Origin: Paraglaciecola hydrolytica
GTDB taxonomy: Bacteria; Pseudomonadota; Gammaproteobacteria; Enterobacterales; Alteromonadaceae
Direction: 5' to 3'
DNA: 64,000 nucleotides
Assembly: GCF_001565895.1 (NCBI RefSeq)
Contig: NZ_LSNE01000011.1
Coordinates: 189,025-253,024 of the forward strand
A program made the position numbers and the translations under genes. The notes under the pieces were generated by a model. That model was not told the DNA's origin, searched no databases, and saw nothing but the letters and a program-made list of their open reading frames with translations. Shown piece by piece: positions 8,460 through 16,936 of this stretch (its first letter is position 1; every line of letters begins with the position of its first letter).

Positions 8460-9779
8460 TTAACCAAATAGTACGCGGTTAACTTTATTTTCTAACAATT
8501 CTTGCTGACCACTAACGTGTTTTGGTTGCAAGTTATTGGCAACAGCAAATTCAGCCAAGGTCGCTAAACTGTGCTCACCGTTTTGGATAGCTTTACCTAA
8601 GTTACCGCTCCAGCCTGCATAACGTTGTTTAACAAAATCAGCTAAGAAGTCTTTTTCTAAGATGGCAGCTGCTTTACGTAGAGCTAATGCTAAGTGATCC
8701 ATACCACCAATGTGGCCATGGAACATGTCAGCAGGATCAGAACTTTGGCGACGTAGTTTACAGTCGAAGTTCATACCACCAGTAGTGAAACCACCTGATT
8801 TTAAGATTTCGTACATGACTAAAGTCAATTCAGGTACGTCGTTAGGGAACTGGTCAGTATCCCAACCTAATTGTGCATCACCACGGTTAGCATCTAAGCT
8901 ACCAAAAATACCTAAAGATACGGCGGTAGCGACTTCGTGATGGAATGAATGGCCAGCCAATGTTGCGTGGTTAGCTTCGATGTTAACTTTATATTCGTTT
9001 TCTAAACCGAATTGTTTTAAGAAGCCATAAACCGTGGCACTGTCGTAGTCGTACTGGTGTTTTGTTGGTTCTTGTGGCTTAGGCTCAATCAACAAAGCAC
9101 CTTTAAAACCGATTTTGTTTTTGTGCTCAACCACCATTTGCATGAAACGGCCAAGTTGCTCACGCTCTTGACGCAAATCAGTATTAAGCAGGGTTTCATA
9201 ACCTTCACGGCCACCCCATAATACGTAGTTTTCACCACCTAAACGCTTAGTGGCGTTCATGGCGTTAAACACTTGTGCTGCACCGTAGGCAAATACTTCT
9301 GGATCTGGGCTAGTGATAGCGCCACCGGCATAACGAGGGTGACTGAATAAGTTAGCTGTACCCCATAACAGTTTCATGCCTGTTTCAGCTTGTTTTTGCT
9401 CAAGCACATCAGTAATTTCAGCGAAGTTATTCACGTATTCTTTAAGATTGTTGCCACCAGGTGCAACGTCTGCATCGTGGAAGCAGTAATAAGGGGCGTT
9501 TAATTTAGAGAAAAACTCAAAAGCAACATTGGCTTTTTCTTTAGCACGTTGCATTTCATCGCCAGCTTGTAACCATGGACGGCCAAATACACCTTGTCCA
9601 AATACATCAGAACCGTCCCAGCAGAAGTTGTGCCAGTAGCATGAAGCAAAACGTAAATGCTCAGCCATGGTCTTACCTAAAATAACTTCAGTAGGGTTGT
9701 AATGATGAAAAGCTAAAGGGTTAGTAGACCCTGTACCTTCGTATTGGATTTTGGATATGTTTTTAAAATACTCAGCCAT
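8460..9779 (-). CDS. xylA: Xylose isomerase
   Basis: XylA converts D-xylose to D-xylulose in the cytoplasm. The 439 residues are typical of the longer class II enzymes. Visible active-site landmarks are [10 protein letters not shown] with the catalytic histidine, [26 protein letters not shown] with metal-binding residues, [14 protein letters not shown], and [20 protein letters not shown]. The start ATG at 9779 has AGGAGA at ideal spacing. The gene is the second of the xylBA pair, 198 bp after xylB, and the gap contains possible operator sites, so it may have its own promoter. Confidence 0.97.
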   Translation of the reverse strand: MAEYFKNISKIQYEGTGSTNPLAFHHYNPTEVILGKTMAEHLRFASCYWHNFCWDGSDVFGQGVFGRPWLQAGDEMQRAKEKANVAFEFFSKLNAPYYCFHDADVAPGGNNLKEYVNNFAEITDVLEQKQAETGMKLLWGTANLFSHPRYAGGAITSPDPEVFAYGAAQVFNAMNATKRLGGENYVLWGGREGYETLLNTDLRQEREQLGRFMQMVVEHKNKIGFKGALLIEPKPQEPTKHQYDYDSATVYGFLKQFGLENEYKVNIEANHATLAGHSFHHEVATAVSLGIFGSLDANRGDAQLGWDTDQFPNDVPELTLVMYEILKSGGFTTGGMNFDCKLRRQSSDPADMFHGHIGGMDHLALALRKAAAILEKDFLADFVKQRYAGWSGNLGKAIQNGEHSLATLAEFAVANNLQPKHVSGQQELLENKVNRVLFG

Positions 9780-9817
9780 GTGGCTCTCCTGAAATGGTCA
9801 AAATAAAATGATTACGA

Positions 9818-9849
9818 TAGCGCTATGATGCTACTTAGCCGTAGCGCTA
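9818..9849 (-). promoter_or_regulatory. Paired TAGCGCTA palindromes upstream of xylA
   Basis: Two perfect 8-bp palindromes TAGCGCTA (9818-9825 and 9842-9849) lie 24 bp apart centre to centre, 39-70 bp upstream of the xylA start. The second sits in GTAGCGCTAACA, which matches the core of the xyl box I remember for LacI-type XylR in Xanthomonas. No LacI-type regulator is in the window. The operator role is inference. Confidence 0.5.
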
Positions 9850-9977
9850 ACAATTATGTTTTCTTAATTAGCCAGTGTGCTTTTTGTTGATATTTTGTTA
9901 AATATGCAATTTAAAACCTACCGCTAATGGTTTTCGGTTATTTGTGCACTATTTTTCGCAAACCATACTTACAAACC

Positions 9978-11438
9978 TTACTCACACATTAGCGGTGCGA
10001 GTTGGGTATAAAGTTTTTGAAAGGTTTGACGGCGTTTTTGCAACAAAGCTGAACGCTGTGCATTCGGTTCAAACACGGATTCAAGCTCAGGCTGTGGGCA
10101 AATTTGCTCTAAGCTTAGGGTTTTATCTGTGGCTAACTGCGCTAAACGAGCAGCACCCAATCCAGGACCGACATCGCCGCCAGTGCGATAATTTACTGGG
10201 CGTTGCAATACATCGGCCAGCAATTGGCGCCAATAATGGCTTTTTGCACCACCACCGATTAAGGTGATTTCCTCAGCTTGTGCACCCGCGGCATGTAATA
10301 CTTCAACACCATCAGCAAAGGCAAAGCTCACACCTTCTAATACCGCATAGGTCAGATTGACTTGAGCCGTTGAATGGTTCAAACCAAAAAAGCTGCCACT
10401 AGCAAAAGGGTTGTTGTGTGGGGTACGTTCACCGCTTAAATAGGGCAAAAATACCGGGCAATGCTCAAGTTGAATATCAGCATTATCCAACTCGTCGAGT
10501 AAGTCTTGCACCGGACGTTTGGCAATATTGTCGGCAAACCATTGCAAACAACTGGCGGCACTTAAAATTACCGACATCAAATGCCAAGTGCCGGGCAGGG
10601 CGTGACAAAAACTGTGAACTGCAGATTCAGGGTTGGCCGTAAAACCGTCAGCTACCGCAAAATATACCCCTGAAGTTCCAAGGGATAACATGGCTTGACC
10701 GGGTTTAACGATGCCAACACCCACAGCGCCCGCTGCGTTATCACCGCCACCGGCGATGACGGGGATAGCTTGCATGCCCCAGCGTTTAGCAATATCAGCT
10801 TTTAATGTGCCAGTAACTTGCGAACCTTCGTATAAAGCTGGCATGTGGGACTCGTTTAAACCACAGGCTTGAAGTAAACCACTATGCCAGGTGCGAGCGC
10901 CAACATCTAACCACATGGTGCCTGCCGCATCTGACATATCAGAAGCAAAGTCACCCGTTAATAAAAGGCGTAAATAATCTTTAGGTAACAGCACCTTGGC
11001 AACTCTGGCAAAATTAGCAGGCTCATTTTGTTTAACCCACAGTAATTTAGGCGCGGTAAAACCTGGCATCATGATGTTGCCGGTTATGCTTCGAGACTGA
11101 GGCACTAAACGTTCAATTTCTTTGCACTGGGCTTCACAACGGCCATCGTTCCACAAAATCGCTGGACGGATAATTTGATTGTCAACATCCATCAAAGTGG
11201 CGCCATGCATTTGACCTGATAGACCTAAAGCGAGTACGCCAGACAAGTCATGTTTACCGCTTAGTTTATCCATAGCAGTGCAAAAACCTGTCCACCAATC
11301 TTGTGGATTTTGTTCCGACCAAAGTGGCTTTGGGCGGCTGACTTCATAGTGGCTAGAGCTGCTATCTACAATCTGCCCTTCACTATTTGTTAACACTATT
11401 TTAATACCAGAGGTACCTAGGTCTACACCTATAAACAT
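9978..11438 (-). CDS. xylB: Xylulokinase
   Basis: XylB phosphorylates D-xylulose to xylulose 5-phosphate, feeding the pentose phosphate pathway. The 486-residue FGGY-family kinase shows the N-terminal phosphate loop FIGVDLGTSGIKIVL, LSGQMHGATL, AILWNDGR, the catalytic aspartate in the GGGDNAAGAVGVG region, SLGTSGVYF, and the ATP-binding IGGGAKSHYWRQLLADV. It is first in the minus-strand xylB-xylA unit and divergent from xylR across 183 bp, the usual arrangement for coordinated control by XylR. There is no xylose transporter in the window. Confidence 0.96.
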   Translation of the reverse strand: MFIGVDLGTSGIKIVLTNSEGQIVDSSSSHYEVSRPKPLWSEQNPQDWWTGFCTAMDKLSGKHDLSGVLALGLSGQMHGATLMDVDNQIIRPAILWNDGRCEAQCKEIERLVPQSRSITGNIMMPGFTAPKLLWVKQNEPANFARVAKVLLPKDYLRLLLTGDFASDMSDAAGTMWLDVGARTWHSGLLQACGLNESHMPALYEGSQVTGTLKADIAKRWGMQAIPVIAGGGDNAAGAVGVGIVKPGQAMLSLGTSGVYFAVADGFTANPESAVHSFCHALPGTWHLMSVILSAASCLQWFADNIAKRPVQDLLDELDNADIQLEHCPVFLPYLSGERTPHNNPFASGSFFGLNHSTAQVNLTYAVLEGVSFAFADGVEVLHAAGAQAEEITLIGGGAKSHYWRQLLADVLQRPVNYRTGGDVGPGLGAARLAQLATDKTLSLEQICPQPELESVFEPNAQRSALLQKRRQTFQKLYTQLAPLMCE

Positions 11439-11621
11439 ACATAAGCCTCATTAAAAGTTTCACGAATTCTAGCAGAAGGAATTATTTTTAAAGACCTGTA
11501 GGATTAATTACGAAATTAAATAATGATATTTCATAATAAACCTGTTGTCTTACGTCATAGCTATATGTAACAATTATGTTGCAAAATACGAAAAAACGTA
11601 AATAGCTTCGTTGGAGTGTCT
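11439..11621. promoter_or_regulatory. xylB-xylR divergent control region
   Basis: This 183-bp A+T-rich gap must hold both divergent promoters. Visible symmetric sites are GAAAT...ATTTC (about 11510-11532) and TGTAACAATTATGTTGCA (about 11565-11582). Either could be a regulator site. I cannot assign the promoters with certainty. Confidence 0.4.
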
Positions 11622-12788
11622 ATGTATCAAGCCAAGCACAGTATCAGTCTTTTATTTAATGCCAATAAGGTTTACGACCGCCAAGTTATTGAAGGTATTG
11701 GCCACTATTTACAATCCTCTAAAGTGGATTGGGATGTTTATCTGGAAGAAGATTTTCTCGCCCGTCTCGAACATATAGAAGAGTGGGGCGGCGATGGCAT
11801 TATTGCGGATTTTGATGATCCAGCCATTCAATCGGCCTTGTTAAATGCCAAGGTGCCGGTCATAGGCATTGGCGGCTCTTACTCTAATGATGAGGATTAT
11901 CCCGATGTGCCCTACGTTGCTACGGATAATTTTGAAGTGGTGAAAGCCGCTTACGAACATCTTAAGAAAAAGGGTTTAGAACGTTTTGCGTTTTACGGCT
12001 TTCCGGCAGATCAAAATCATCGTTGGGCGGTAGAGCGTGAACGTGCCATGGTCAAATTATGTAAAGCAGATGGTTACGATTGTTCGATTTACCGTGGCCA
12101 TCCAACTCGCCCCGAAACATGGCAATACACCATGAACCGCGTGACTGACTGGATCCAAGGTTTGCCTAATCCAGTGGGCATAGTTTCGGTAACCGATGCC
12201 CGTGCCCGCCATTTATTACAGGCCTGTGAGCATATAGGTAAACTGGTGCCCGACAGCATTTCCATCGTAGGTATTGATGACGATGATATCGCCCGTTATT
12301 TAAGTCGTATCAGTTTGAGCAGCGTGACCCAGGGCTGTTTTGATATGGGGTTCCAGGCCGCTAAATTGTTGCATCGTCATCTGGATAATCCTAATTTAAA
12401 AAATAAACGAGTATTGGTGCCGCCTGCAGGTGTATCAGAACGTCAGTCCACTGACTTTAAAGCCTTAAAAGATCCCTATGTTATCCAAGCCATGCACTAC
12501 ATACGGCAAAATGCCTGTCGGGGGATCAAGGTTGAGCAGGTATTAGATTATGTGGGCGTTTCCCGTTCAAACCTTGAACAGCGTTTTAGAGAAGAGCGTG
12601 GACACAGTATTCATACTGAAATTCATAATGAAAAACTGGCTAAGGCTTGCAAACTGTTAGCCGAAGAAAGCATGTCAACCAACGATGTCGCCCAAGTTTG
12701 TGGCTATCCATCCTTGCAATACATGTATGCCGTGTTTAAAAAGCATTATGACAAAACTCCCCGTGAGTTTAGGGATGGAGCGAAGTAG
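11622..12788 (+). CDS. xylR: Xylose operon regulator, AraC type
   Basis: This XylR homologue has a periplasmic-binding-protein-like sugar sensor (residues about 5-275) joined to a C-terminal AraC HTH domain (about 285-385). Sensor landmarks are SLLFNANKVYDRQVIEGI, DGIIADFDD, VPVIGIGGSY, SVTDARARHLL and GIDDDD. The HTH domain ends with SLQYMYAVFKKHYDKTPREFR. By analogy with E. coli it would activate xylBA when xylose is bound. I prefer ATG 11622, which has TGGAG at correct spacing, over the GTG at 11616. The stop codon is followed at once by the left arm of cassette 2. Confidence 0.92.
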   Translation: MYQAKHSISLLFNANKVYDRQVIEGIGHYLQSSKVDWDVYLEEDFLARLEHIEEWGGDGIIADFDDPAIQSALLNAKVPVIGIGGSYSNDEDYPDVPYVATDNFEVVKAAYEHLKKKGLERFAFYGFPADQNHRWAVERERAMVKLCKADGYDCSIYRGHPTRPETWQYTMNRVTDWIQGLPNPVGIVSVTDARARHLLQACEHIGKLVPDSISIVGIDDDDIARYLSRISLSSVTQGCFDMGFQAAKLLHRHLDNPNLKNKRVLVPPAGVSERQSTDFKALKDPYVIQAMHYIRQNACRGIKVEQVLDYVGVSRSNLEQRFREERGHSIHTEIHNEKLAKACKLLAEESMSTNDVAQVCGYPSLQYMYAVFKKHYDKTPREFRDGAK

Positions 12789-13181
12789 GCTTCTTGTCGC
12801 TACGCGACGGGCATGCGCTTCGCTTACTTTATGGCCTTCGGCCACTAAGATTATGCGCAACGCGCACTTATCGCTTCGCGACTAGGCATGCACTTCGTGC
12901 ACGGAGCATGCGCTGCGCTTACCGCAATCCATTGCTTTCTTCAAGCCGCGTCCCTGCGGCTTGAGTTACTTTTTCCCAACAGCCGCAAAAAGTAACCAAA
13001 AAGGGCCGCTCTCCGACCAACTTACTGATCCAATTTCAACCGTACCTTGTTGATCAAACCGGCGTGAGCGCACATCCTTGTGCACTACACGCCTTGACCT
13101 CACGTCCTGTGAGGTCATTTGACAAGGCACAATTGAAATCGGGTAAGTTGGAGTCGAGATAAAATGCCACTTTCTTCGATT
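12789..13181 (+). repeat. Left arm of inverted-repeat cassette 2
   Basis: The arm begins at the base after the xylR stop. Its outer 130 bp is an array of tiny palindromes, many with TTCG-type loops: GTCGCTACGCGAC, GGCCTTCGGCC, GCGCAACGCGC, TCGCTTCGCGA, GCACTTCGTGC. Then follow ACCGCAATCCATTGC (12921-12935), hairpin AAGCCGC/GCGGCTT with loop gtccct (12943-12962), hairpin GTTACTTTTT/AAAAAGTAAC (12964-12995), GGGCCGCTCTCC, hairpin GACCTCAC/GTGAGGTC with loop gtcct (13096-13116), GGGTAAGTTGGAGTCGAG and TTTCTTCGATT. Block order is identical to 2211-2546, but several stems differ in sequence with both sides changed together. Confidence 0.9.
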
Positions 13182-13290
13182 TATTTCCGCTTTTCTGGAT
13201 TTAACCCGATTCAGGTTAAATACAAATTATGGATCGAAATATTGCCTCTTTCATTTGAATAAGAGTATGAAATATTAAGAAAAATTTAAT

Positions 13291-13339
13291 ATTAGTCGGA
13301 ATAATGTTAAATCCGGAGCTAACATGAATTCCGACTAAT
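13291..13339. promoter_or_regulatory. Long perfect stem-loop upstream of cargo gene 2
   Basis: ATTAGTCGGAAT (13291-13302) and ATTCCGACTAAT (13328-13339) are exact 12-bp inverted copies. Inside them ATGTTA (13304-13309) and TAACAT (13320-13325) extend the stem to 18 bp with a small bulge and a 10-base loop. It lies inside the cassette, between the left arm and the cargo gene, and is absent from cassette 1. It could be an operator, a transcript structure or part of the recombination site. There is no T-run, so a simple terminator is unlikely. Confidence 0.6.
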
Positions 13340-13362
13340 TAACTTTATGCGCAACATAATAT

Positions 13363-13390
13363 TTGACATATTTGGTAACATGGTTACAGT
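13363..13390 (+). promoter_or_regulatory. Predicted promoter with internal palindrome, cargo gene 2
   Basis: TTGACA (13363-13368) is followed after 16 bp by TACAGT (13385-13390), a good sigma-70-like pair ending 31 bp before ATG 13422. The spacer holds the palindrome GTAAC-ATG-GTTAC (13375-13387). This is a plausible autoregulatory site for the ribbon-helix-helix-like product, though that link is inference. Confidence 0.5.
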
Positions 13391-13421
13391 GTGCCTTCGT
13401 CTAGATGTTGCAGAGGCAGTT

Positions 13422-13829
13422 ATGAGTCAAGTAATCCGAATTACCGAAAAACTGTATAATCGTCTTAAAAGTCACGCTGAAGGCTTTGATACTCCAGCCA
13501 GTGTGATCGAGAAAATCGTCAATGCATATGAAGCAAACGGCTTTAAGCCCACTACAACTATGCAAGAGATAGTTGCTTCAACAAAATTAGAGATAGAATT
13601 TGATGGCATGACAGAAGTGGTTTTTAAAAAGGCACTAATCAAAAACAAATCGGCTTATATAACCTTGTTCTTTACAGACGGCACAAGCAAATCTAAATTC
13701 TGGAAGGCATCAAAATTTTCTGAGGACTCCAATTTAGGAGCAAACTTAAGGTCTGGTTTTTTACGTGGCTGGCGATCCAAAGGCATTTATAAAGCAGTGC
13801 TATCTTTTAATGATCCAGAAAGCGCATAA
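13422..13829 (+). CDS. Cargo protein of cassette 2, ribbon-helix-helix-like N-terminus
   Basis: This 135-residue protein is the only gene of cassette 2. Residues 1-45 (SQVIRITEKLYNRLKSHA, FDTPASVIEKIVNAYE) look like a beta-strand plus two helices of the ribbon-helix-helix DNA-binding type. Residues 55-135 form a separate domain with AYITLFFTDGTSKSKFWKAS, then NLRSGFLRGWRSKG, which I cannot name. ATG 13422 has CAGAGG upstream and a promoter ends just before it. The longer frame from 13347 would begin inside that promoter, so I reject it. The gene looks A+T-rich and unlike its neighbours. It could be a regulator or an orphan antitoxin; no partner toxin is present. Confidence 0.6.
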   Translation: MSQVIRITEKLYNRLKSHAEGFDTPASVIEKIVNAYEANGFKPTTTMQEIVASTKLEIEFDGMTEVVFKKALIKNKSAYITLFFTDGTSKSKFWKASKFSEDSNLGANLRSGFLRGWRSKGIYKAVLSFNDPESA

Positions 13830-13939
13830 CAAACTGTTTAATCTTAGGACACATCCTGCTACGCACCTTTTTGTGCATGGCCTTCGGGCATCTTTGCACA
13901 AAAACTTGCTCCACAGACTGCGCCTATTATCAAGACGTT

Positions 13940-14335
13940 AATTCGAAGAATCGTTTGTTCCCTCGACTCCAACTTCCCCGATTTCAGTTGTGCCTTGTCA
14001 AATGTCCAAACAGGACGTTTGGACAAGGCGTGGTGAGTACAGGGAGGTAATCTCCACGTCGGTTTGATCAACAAGGTGCAAGTGAAATTGGAATAGGAAG
14101 TTGGTCGGAGAGCGGCTTCTTTTGCCTACTTTTCTTAGCTGTTGGAGAAAAGTATGGTCGGGCGGCAGGGACGCCGTTAGAAAAACGCAATGGATTGCGG
14201 TCGCGAAGCGATAAGTGCGCGCAGCGCATAATCTTAGTAGTGCAGTTATGCTTTTAAAAGCGCACGTAGTGCATGCTCTGTCGCGCAGCGACAACCCTTC
14301 GCTGCTCGCTGCTCGAAACTCGCCGCTAATTCTAT
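13940..14335 (-). repeat. Right arm of inverted-repeat cassette 2
   Basis: Inverted with respect to 12789-13181. From the inside outwards: TTCGAAGAA (13942-13950), CTCGACTCC, hairpin TGTCCAAAC/GTTTGGACA (14003-14025) nested in GCCTTGTC/GACAAGGC, TTGATCAACAAGGTG, GAGAGCGGC, hairpin TACTTTTCT/AGAAAAGTA around GCTGTTGG (14127-14154), hairpin CGGC/GCCG with loop agggac (14163-14176), GCAATGGATTGCGGTCGCGA, then short palindromes ending with TCGCGCAGCGA near 14290. The last 40 bp before the DUF4426 stop codon are a run of GCTGCTCG-like words, so the exact outer edge is uncertain. The 13830-13939 stretch between cargo gene and arm holds further small hairpins. Confidence 0.88.
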
Positions 14336-14797
14336 CTACTCAACATAAAACTTATGTTCAAACTTCAACTTTTGTTGGCTTTTGCCGTCGTTAATATCCA
14401 CATTGATGCGATAGTGTTCTTGATCGCTAAAGGGCAATACTGCCAAGTAATAAATGGCTTCGCCTTCTTTGACTTGTTTAAAACTGAGCTTTTTAGTCAC
14501 GCCTAATAAGTTTCTGGCTTCGCCGCTTAGGATTACGTTTTGTGCTGCTTGGCTTTTTTTATCCAGTACCGAGATATTAATCAAAGCGTTGTATTTGCTG
14601 CGCACTATACCGTTGTTTTTGGCAATTTCAGGCGTTAAAAAGGTGGTGTTGAAGGCGATGTAATGTACATCCCAAGTACCTAGTGCGACTTTTTGTTCAG
14701 CGTTGGCCTTGCTTGCAAAAGCAAACAAGGTTAGCGCAGCAAAAATGACACTCAGTGTTTTAGAGCAAGAAAAGCTAGAAAATACCAAACAAATCAC
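14336..14797 (-). CDS. DUF4426 periplasmic protein
   Basis: This 153-residue protein has an N-terminal signal peptide (TLSVIFAALTLFAFASKANA) and a single beta-rich domain beginning LGTWDVHYIAFNTTFLTPEIA. That is the pattern I know as DUF4426, usually found next to yggT in marine gammaproteobacteria. Its biochemical role is unknown. The ATG at 14797 overlaps the end of yggT by 23 bp, which suggests translational coupling in a proC-yggT-DUF4426 transcript. It is convergent with xylR across cassette 2. Confidence 0.8.
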   Translation of the reverse strand: MICLVFSSFSCSKTLSVIFAALTLFAFASKANAEQKVALGTWDVHYIAFNTTFLTPEIAKNNGIVRSKYNALINISVLDKKSQAAQNVILSGEARNLLGVTKKLSFKQVKEGEAIYYLAVLPFSDQEHYRINVDINDGKSQQKLKFEHKFYVE

Positions 14798-15317
14798 CCA
14801 TGAGTTTTTGCAAAAAGATTAAGATTAAAATCACTACCATGACCGATAAATCTAAACCGCCTAAGTCCGGCATGCGTTTACGGATGGGGGCAAGCATGGG
14901 TTCGGTCAGTTGATTTAATACCAATTCCATAGGATTACGTCCTTGGCTTATCCAACTCATGATGGCACGCAGAATCAAAACATAAACGACTAAGTCGATA
15001 GCTTCTTTTAGGACTAATATCAAGCCGGTAAAAGCCACTGCAAAATAGTTACTCAAACTGTAACCAATGACAAAACCCAAGACGACAATTTTGGCCACAG
15101 CCACTAACCAAGCGAGAACCAAGGTGGCGGTATCAAATCTGCCCATTGAAGGGATCACACGGCGTAACGGTGCCACTAAGGGATGAGTCGCTTTTACAAT
15201 AAACTGACTTAAGGGGTTGTAAAAATCGGCCCGTGTTAGCTGTAACCAAAACCGCAGTAATACAATCATGATATACAGCGTAAAGGGTAAACTAATTAAA
15301 AACTCAATCGAACTCAT
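14775..15317 (-). CDS. yggT: YggT family membrane protein
   Basis: The 180-residue protein consists of two YggT repeats. Each has hydrophobic helices and a conserved RRVIPS or RKRMPDLGGLDLS segment after the first or third membrane pair. YggT proteins are linked to osmotic or cell-division functions in other bacteria, but the mechanism is unsettled. It lies between proC and the DUF4426 gene, 54 bp after proC, in the conserved yggS-proC-yggT order. Confidence 0.93.
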   Translation of the reverse strand: MSSIEFLISLPFTLYIMIVLLRFWLQLTRADFYNPLSQFIVKATHPLVAPLRRVIPSMGRFDTATLVLAWLVAVAKIVVLGFVIGYSLSNYFAVAFTGLILVLKEAIDLVVYVLILRAIMSWISQGRNPMELVLNQLTEPMLAPIRKRMPDLGGLDLSVMVVILILIFLQKLMGDLFGIF

Positions 15318-15371
15318 ATTTTGCTTATTTCCTGCACACTAAAGACTTGGGTTTATATTTGCCTGATGTTA

Positions 15372-16193
15372 TTAAAACGTTCTGGCCATTTCTTGCGCTC
15401 TGGCGACAGCAGCTTGCATTGATTTTGCCACTATGTCACTTAAGTTGTGCGCGGCAAAGCTTTCAAGGGCTTTGGCTGTGGTGCCTCCTTTGGAGGTAAC
15501 TTGGGCGCGCAGCTCACTTATTTCAAGTTGTGGATTGTGACAAACCATTTCTGCTGCACCTAACATCGCTTGCTGCACTAACAATCTGGCGGTGTCATGA
15601 TCAATACCTTGACGTTCAGCTTCTTGTTGCATGGCTTCCAAAAAGGCAAAAAAGTAAGCAGGGCTGCTACCCGCTGCGGCAATTACGCTGTCGATGAGTG
15701 ATTCTTCATTGACCCATGCGATTTCACCCACATGTTTGAGTAGTTGTCCGGCATATTCTTTGTCGGCAGTGCTTATATTCTCAGGTGCAAATAAACCCGT
15801 CATGCCTTTACCTAGTGCACTTGGCGTATTAGGCATAGTACGAATAACTTTATCTTGGCCTTGTAACATCTCTTGTAAACGTTTGACGGGTAAACCTGCC
15901 GCAATGGAAATAAACAATTTGCCGTCGAGAGTATTACTGGCCGCTAAGTCACTACACATCTGTTCCATCAACTGGGGTTTAACCGCCAGTACTATCACGT
16001 CACATTGTGCTACAACTTCGGCATTGGACTGGCTAATTTGAATGCCCAAAGTATTATGGAGTTCGTCTAATTTGGGGCGTGAAGGGTTACTGGCAAAAAT
16101 GGATGAAGCGGGATAGCCGTTTTTAACTAAACCACTGATAATGCTTTTGCTCATGTTACCTGCGCCAATGAAGGCTATTTTTCTATGTTGCAT
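15372..16193 (-). CDS. proC: Pyrroline-5-carboxylate reductase
   Basis: ProC makes L-proline from pyrroline-5-carboxylate with NAD(P)H, the last step of proline synthesis in the cytoplasm. The 273 residues show an N-terminal Rossmann fold (IAFIGAGNMSKSIISGL), VILAVKPQ, the RTMPNTPSALGKGMTGL signature, and the C-terminal dimer domain with AAAGSSPAYFFAFLEAM and VTSKGGTTAKAL. It lies 29 bp after yggS in the same direction and is probably cotranscribed with it. Confidence 0.96.
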   Translation of the reverse strand: MQHRKIAFIGAGNMSKSIISGLVKNGYPASSIFASNPSRPKLDELHNTLGIQISQSNAEVVAQCDVIVLAVKPQLMEQMCSDLAASNTLDGKLFISIAAGLPVKRLQEMLQGQDKVIRTMPNTPSALGKGMTGLFAPENISTADKEYAGQLLKHVGEIAWVNEESLIDSVIAAAGSSPAYFFAFLEAMQQEAERQGIDHDTARLLVQQAMLGAAEMVCHNPQLEISELRAQVTSKGGTTAKALESFAAHNLSDIVAKSMQAAVARAQEMARTF

Positions 16194-16222
16194 TTTACCT
16201 CTGTCTATCTACTTTAAAATGT

Positions 16223-16906
16223 TCAAGCACGATGACCAAATATGGCCGTACCTATTCTTACCATGGTGCTGCCGTGCCTAATTGCAAGGCCCATGTCATC
16301 AGACATGCCCATCGACAAGGTATCCACCTCGGGATATAAAGCCCTTAACTGGCTAAAAAGCCCTGCCATTGTAGCAAAACTTTGTTGTTGTTCCTCAGCC
16401 GATGTATTGGCTTTAGGAATACACATTAAACCCCGCAGCGTTATATTACGCAGTTGGGCAACTTGCTGAGCAAAGTCCAGCACCTCAGTCACCGCCAATC
16501 CCGCTTTGTTGGTCTCATTATCTACATTGACCTGGATACAGACATTCAGAGTCTTGTGGGCACTGTGTTGATCATTTAAACGTTGCACGGTTTTGAGTCG
16601 GTCAATGGAATGTACCCAACTAAAGTTTTCTGCTACTAACTTGGTTTTATTCGATTGGATAGGACCAATAAAATGCCATTCAATATCGTGGTAATCCTGT
16701 AAAGCCTGAATTTTGCTCACCGCTTCTTGCACGTAGTTTTCGCCAAACAAACGTTGTCCGGCTTCATACGCTTGCACGATATCGGATACGGGTTTGGTTT
16801 TACTCACGGCTAGCAATTTGACCGAGTTTGGTGGACGATGGGCATCTACTGCAGATTGCTTGATTGTTTGGTATGCGCTTTTGAGACGTTCTGCTATTGT
16901 TTCCAC
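16223..16906 (-). CDS. yggS: PLP homeostasis protein (YggS/PROSC family)
   Basis: This 227-residue single-domain protein binds pyridoxal phosphate without known catalysis and keeps free PLP and amino-acid pools balanced. The PLP lysine is in KLLAVSKTKP. FGENYVQEA, WHFIGPIQSNK, VNVDNETNKAG, LRGLMCIP and the phosphate-binding LSMGMSDDMGLAIRHGSTMVR are typical. It is divergent from pilT, only 30 bp from the pilT start, an arrangement common in gammaproteobacteria. Confidence 0.95.
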   Translation of the reverse strand: METIAERLKSAYQTIKQSAVDAHRPPNSVKLLAVSKTKPVSDIVQAYEAGQRLFGENYVQEAVSKIQALQDYHDIEWHFIGPIQSNKTKLVAENFSWVHSIDRLKTVQRLNDQHSAHKTLNVCIQVNVDNETNKAGLAVTEVLDFAQQVAQLRNITLRGLMCIPKANTSAEEQQQSFATMAGLFSQLRALYPEVDTLSMGMSDDMGLAIRHGSTMVRIGTAIFGHRA

Positions 16907-16936
16907 GATATCAAAAATTTTGCGGGAGAATTTGGC

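Noticed and set aside
9944-10267. Plus-strand 107-codon frame
   Set aside because: Antisense to the 3' end of xylB, with no own start signals.
13291-13339. Integron attC site
   Set aside because: The stem has GTT before AAC, the reverse of an attC core order, and no integrase or cassette array is present.
13998-14294. Minus-strand 98-codon frame in the right arm of cassette 2
   Set aside because: Made only of arm hairpins. Stem changes are compensated for pairing, not for codons.
16838-16936. N-terminal extension of PilT
   Set aside because: It would run antisense through the start of yggS and adds residues foreign to PilT. TTG 16937 has a good ribosome site and matches the family start.
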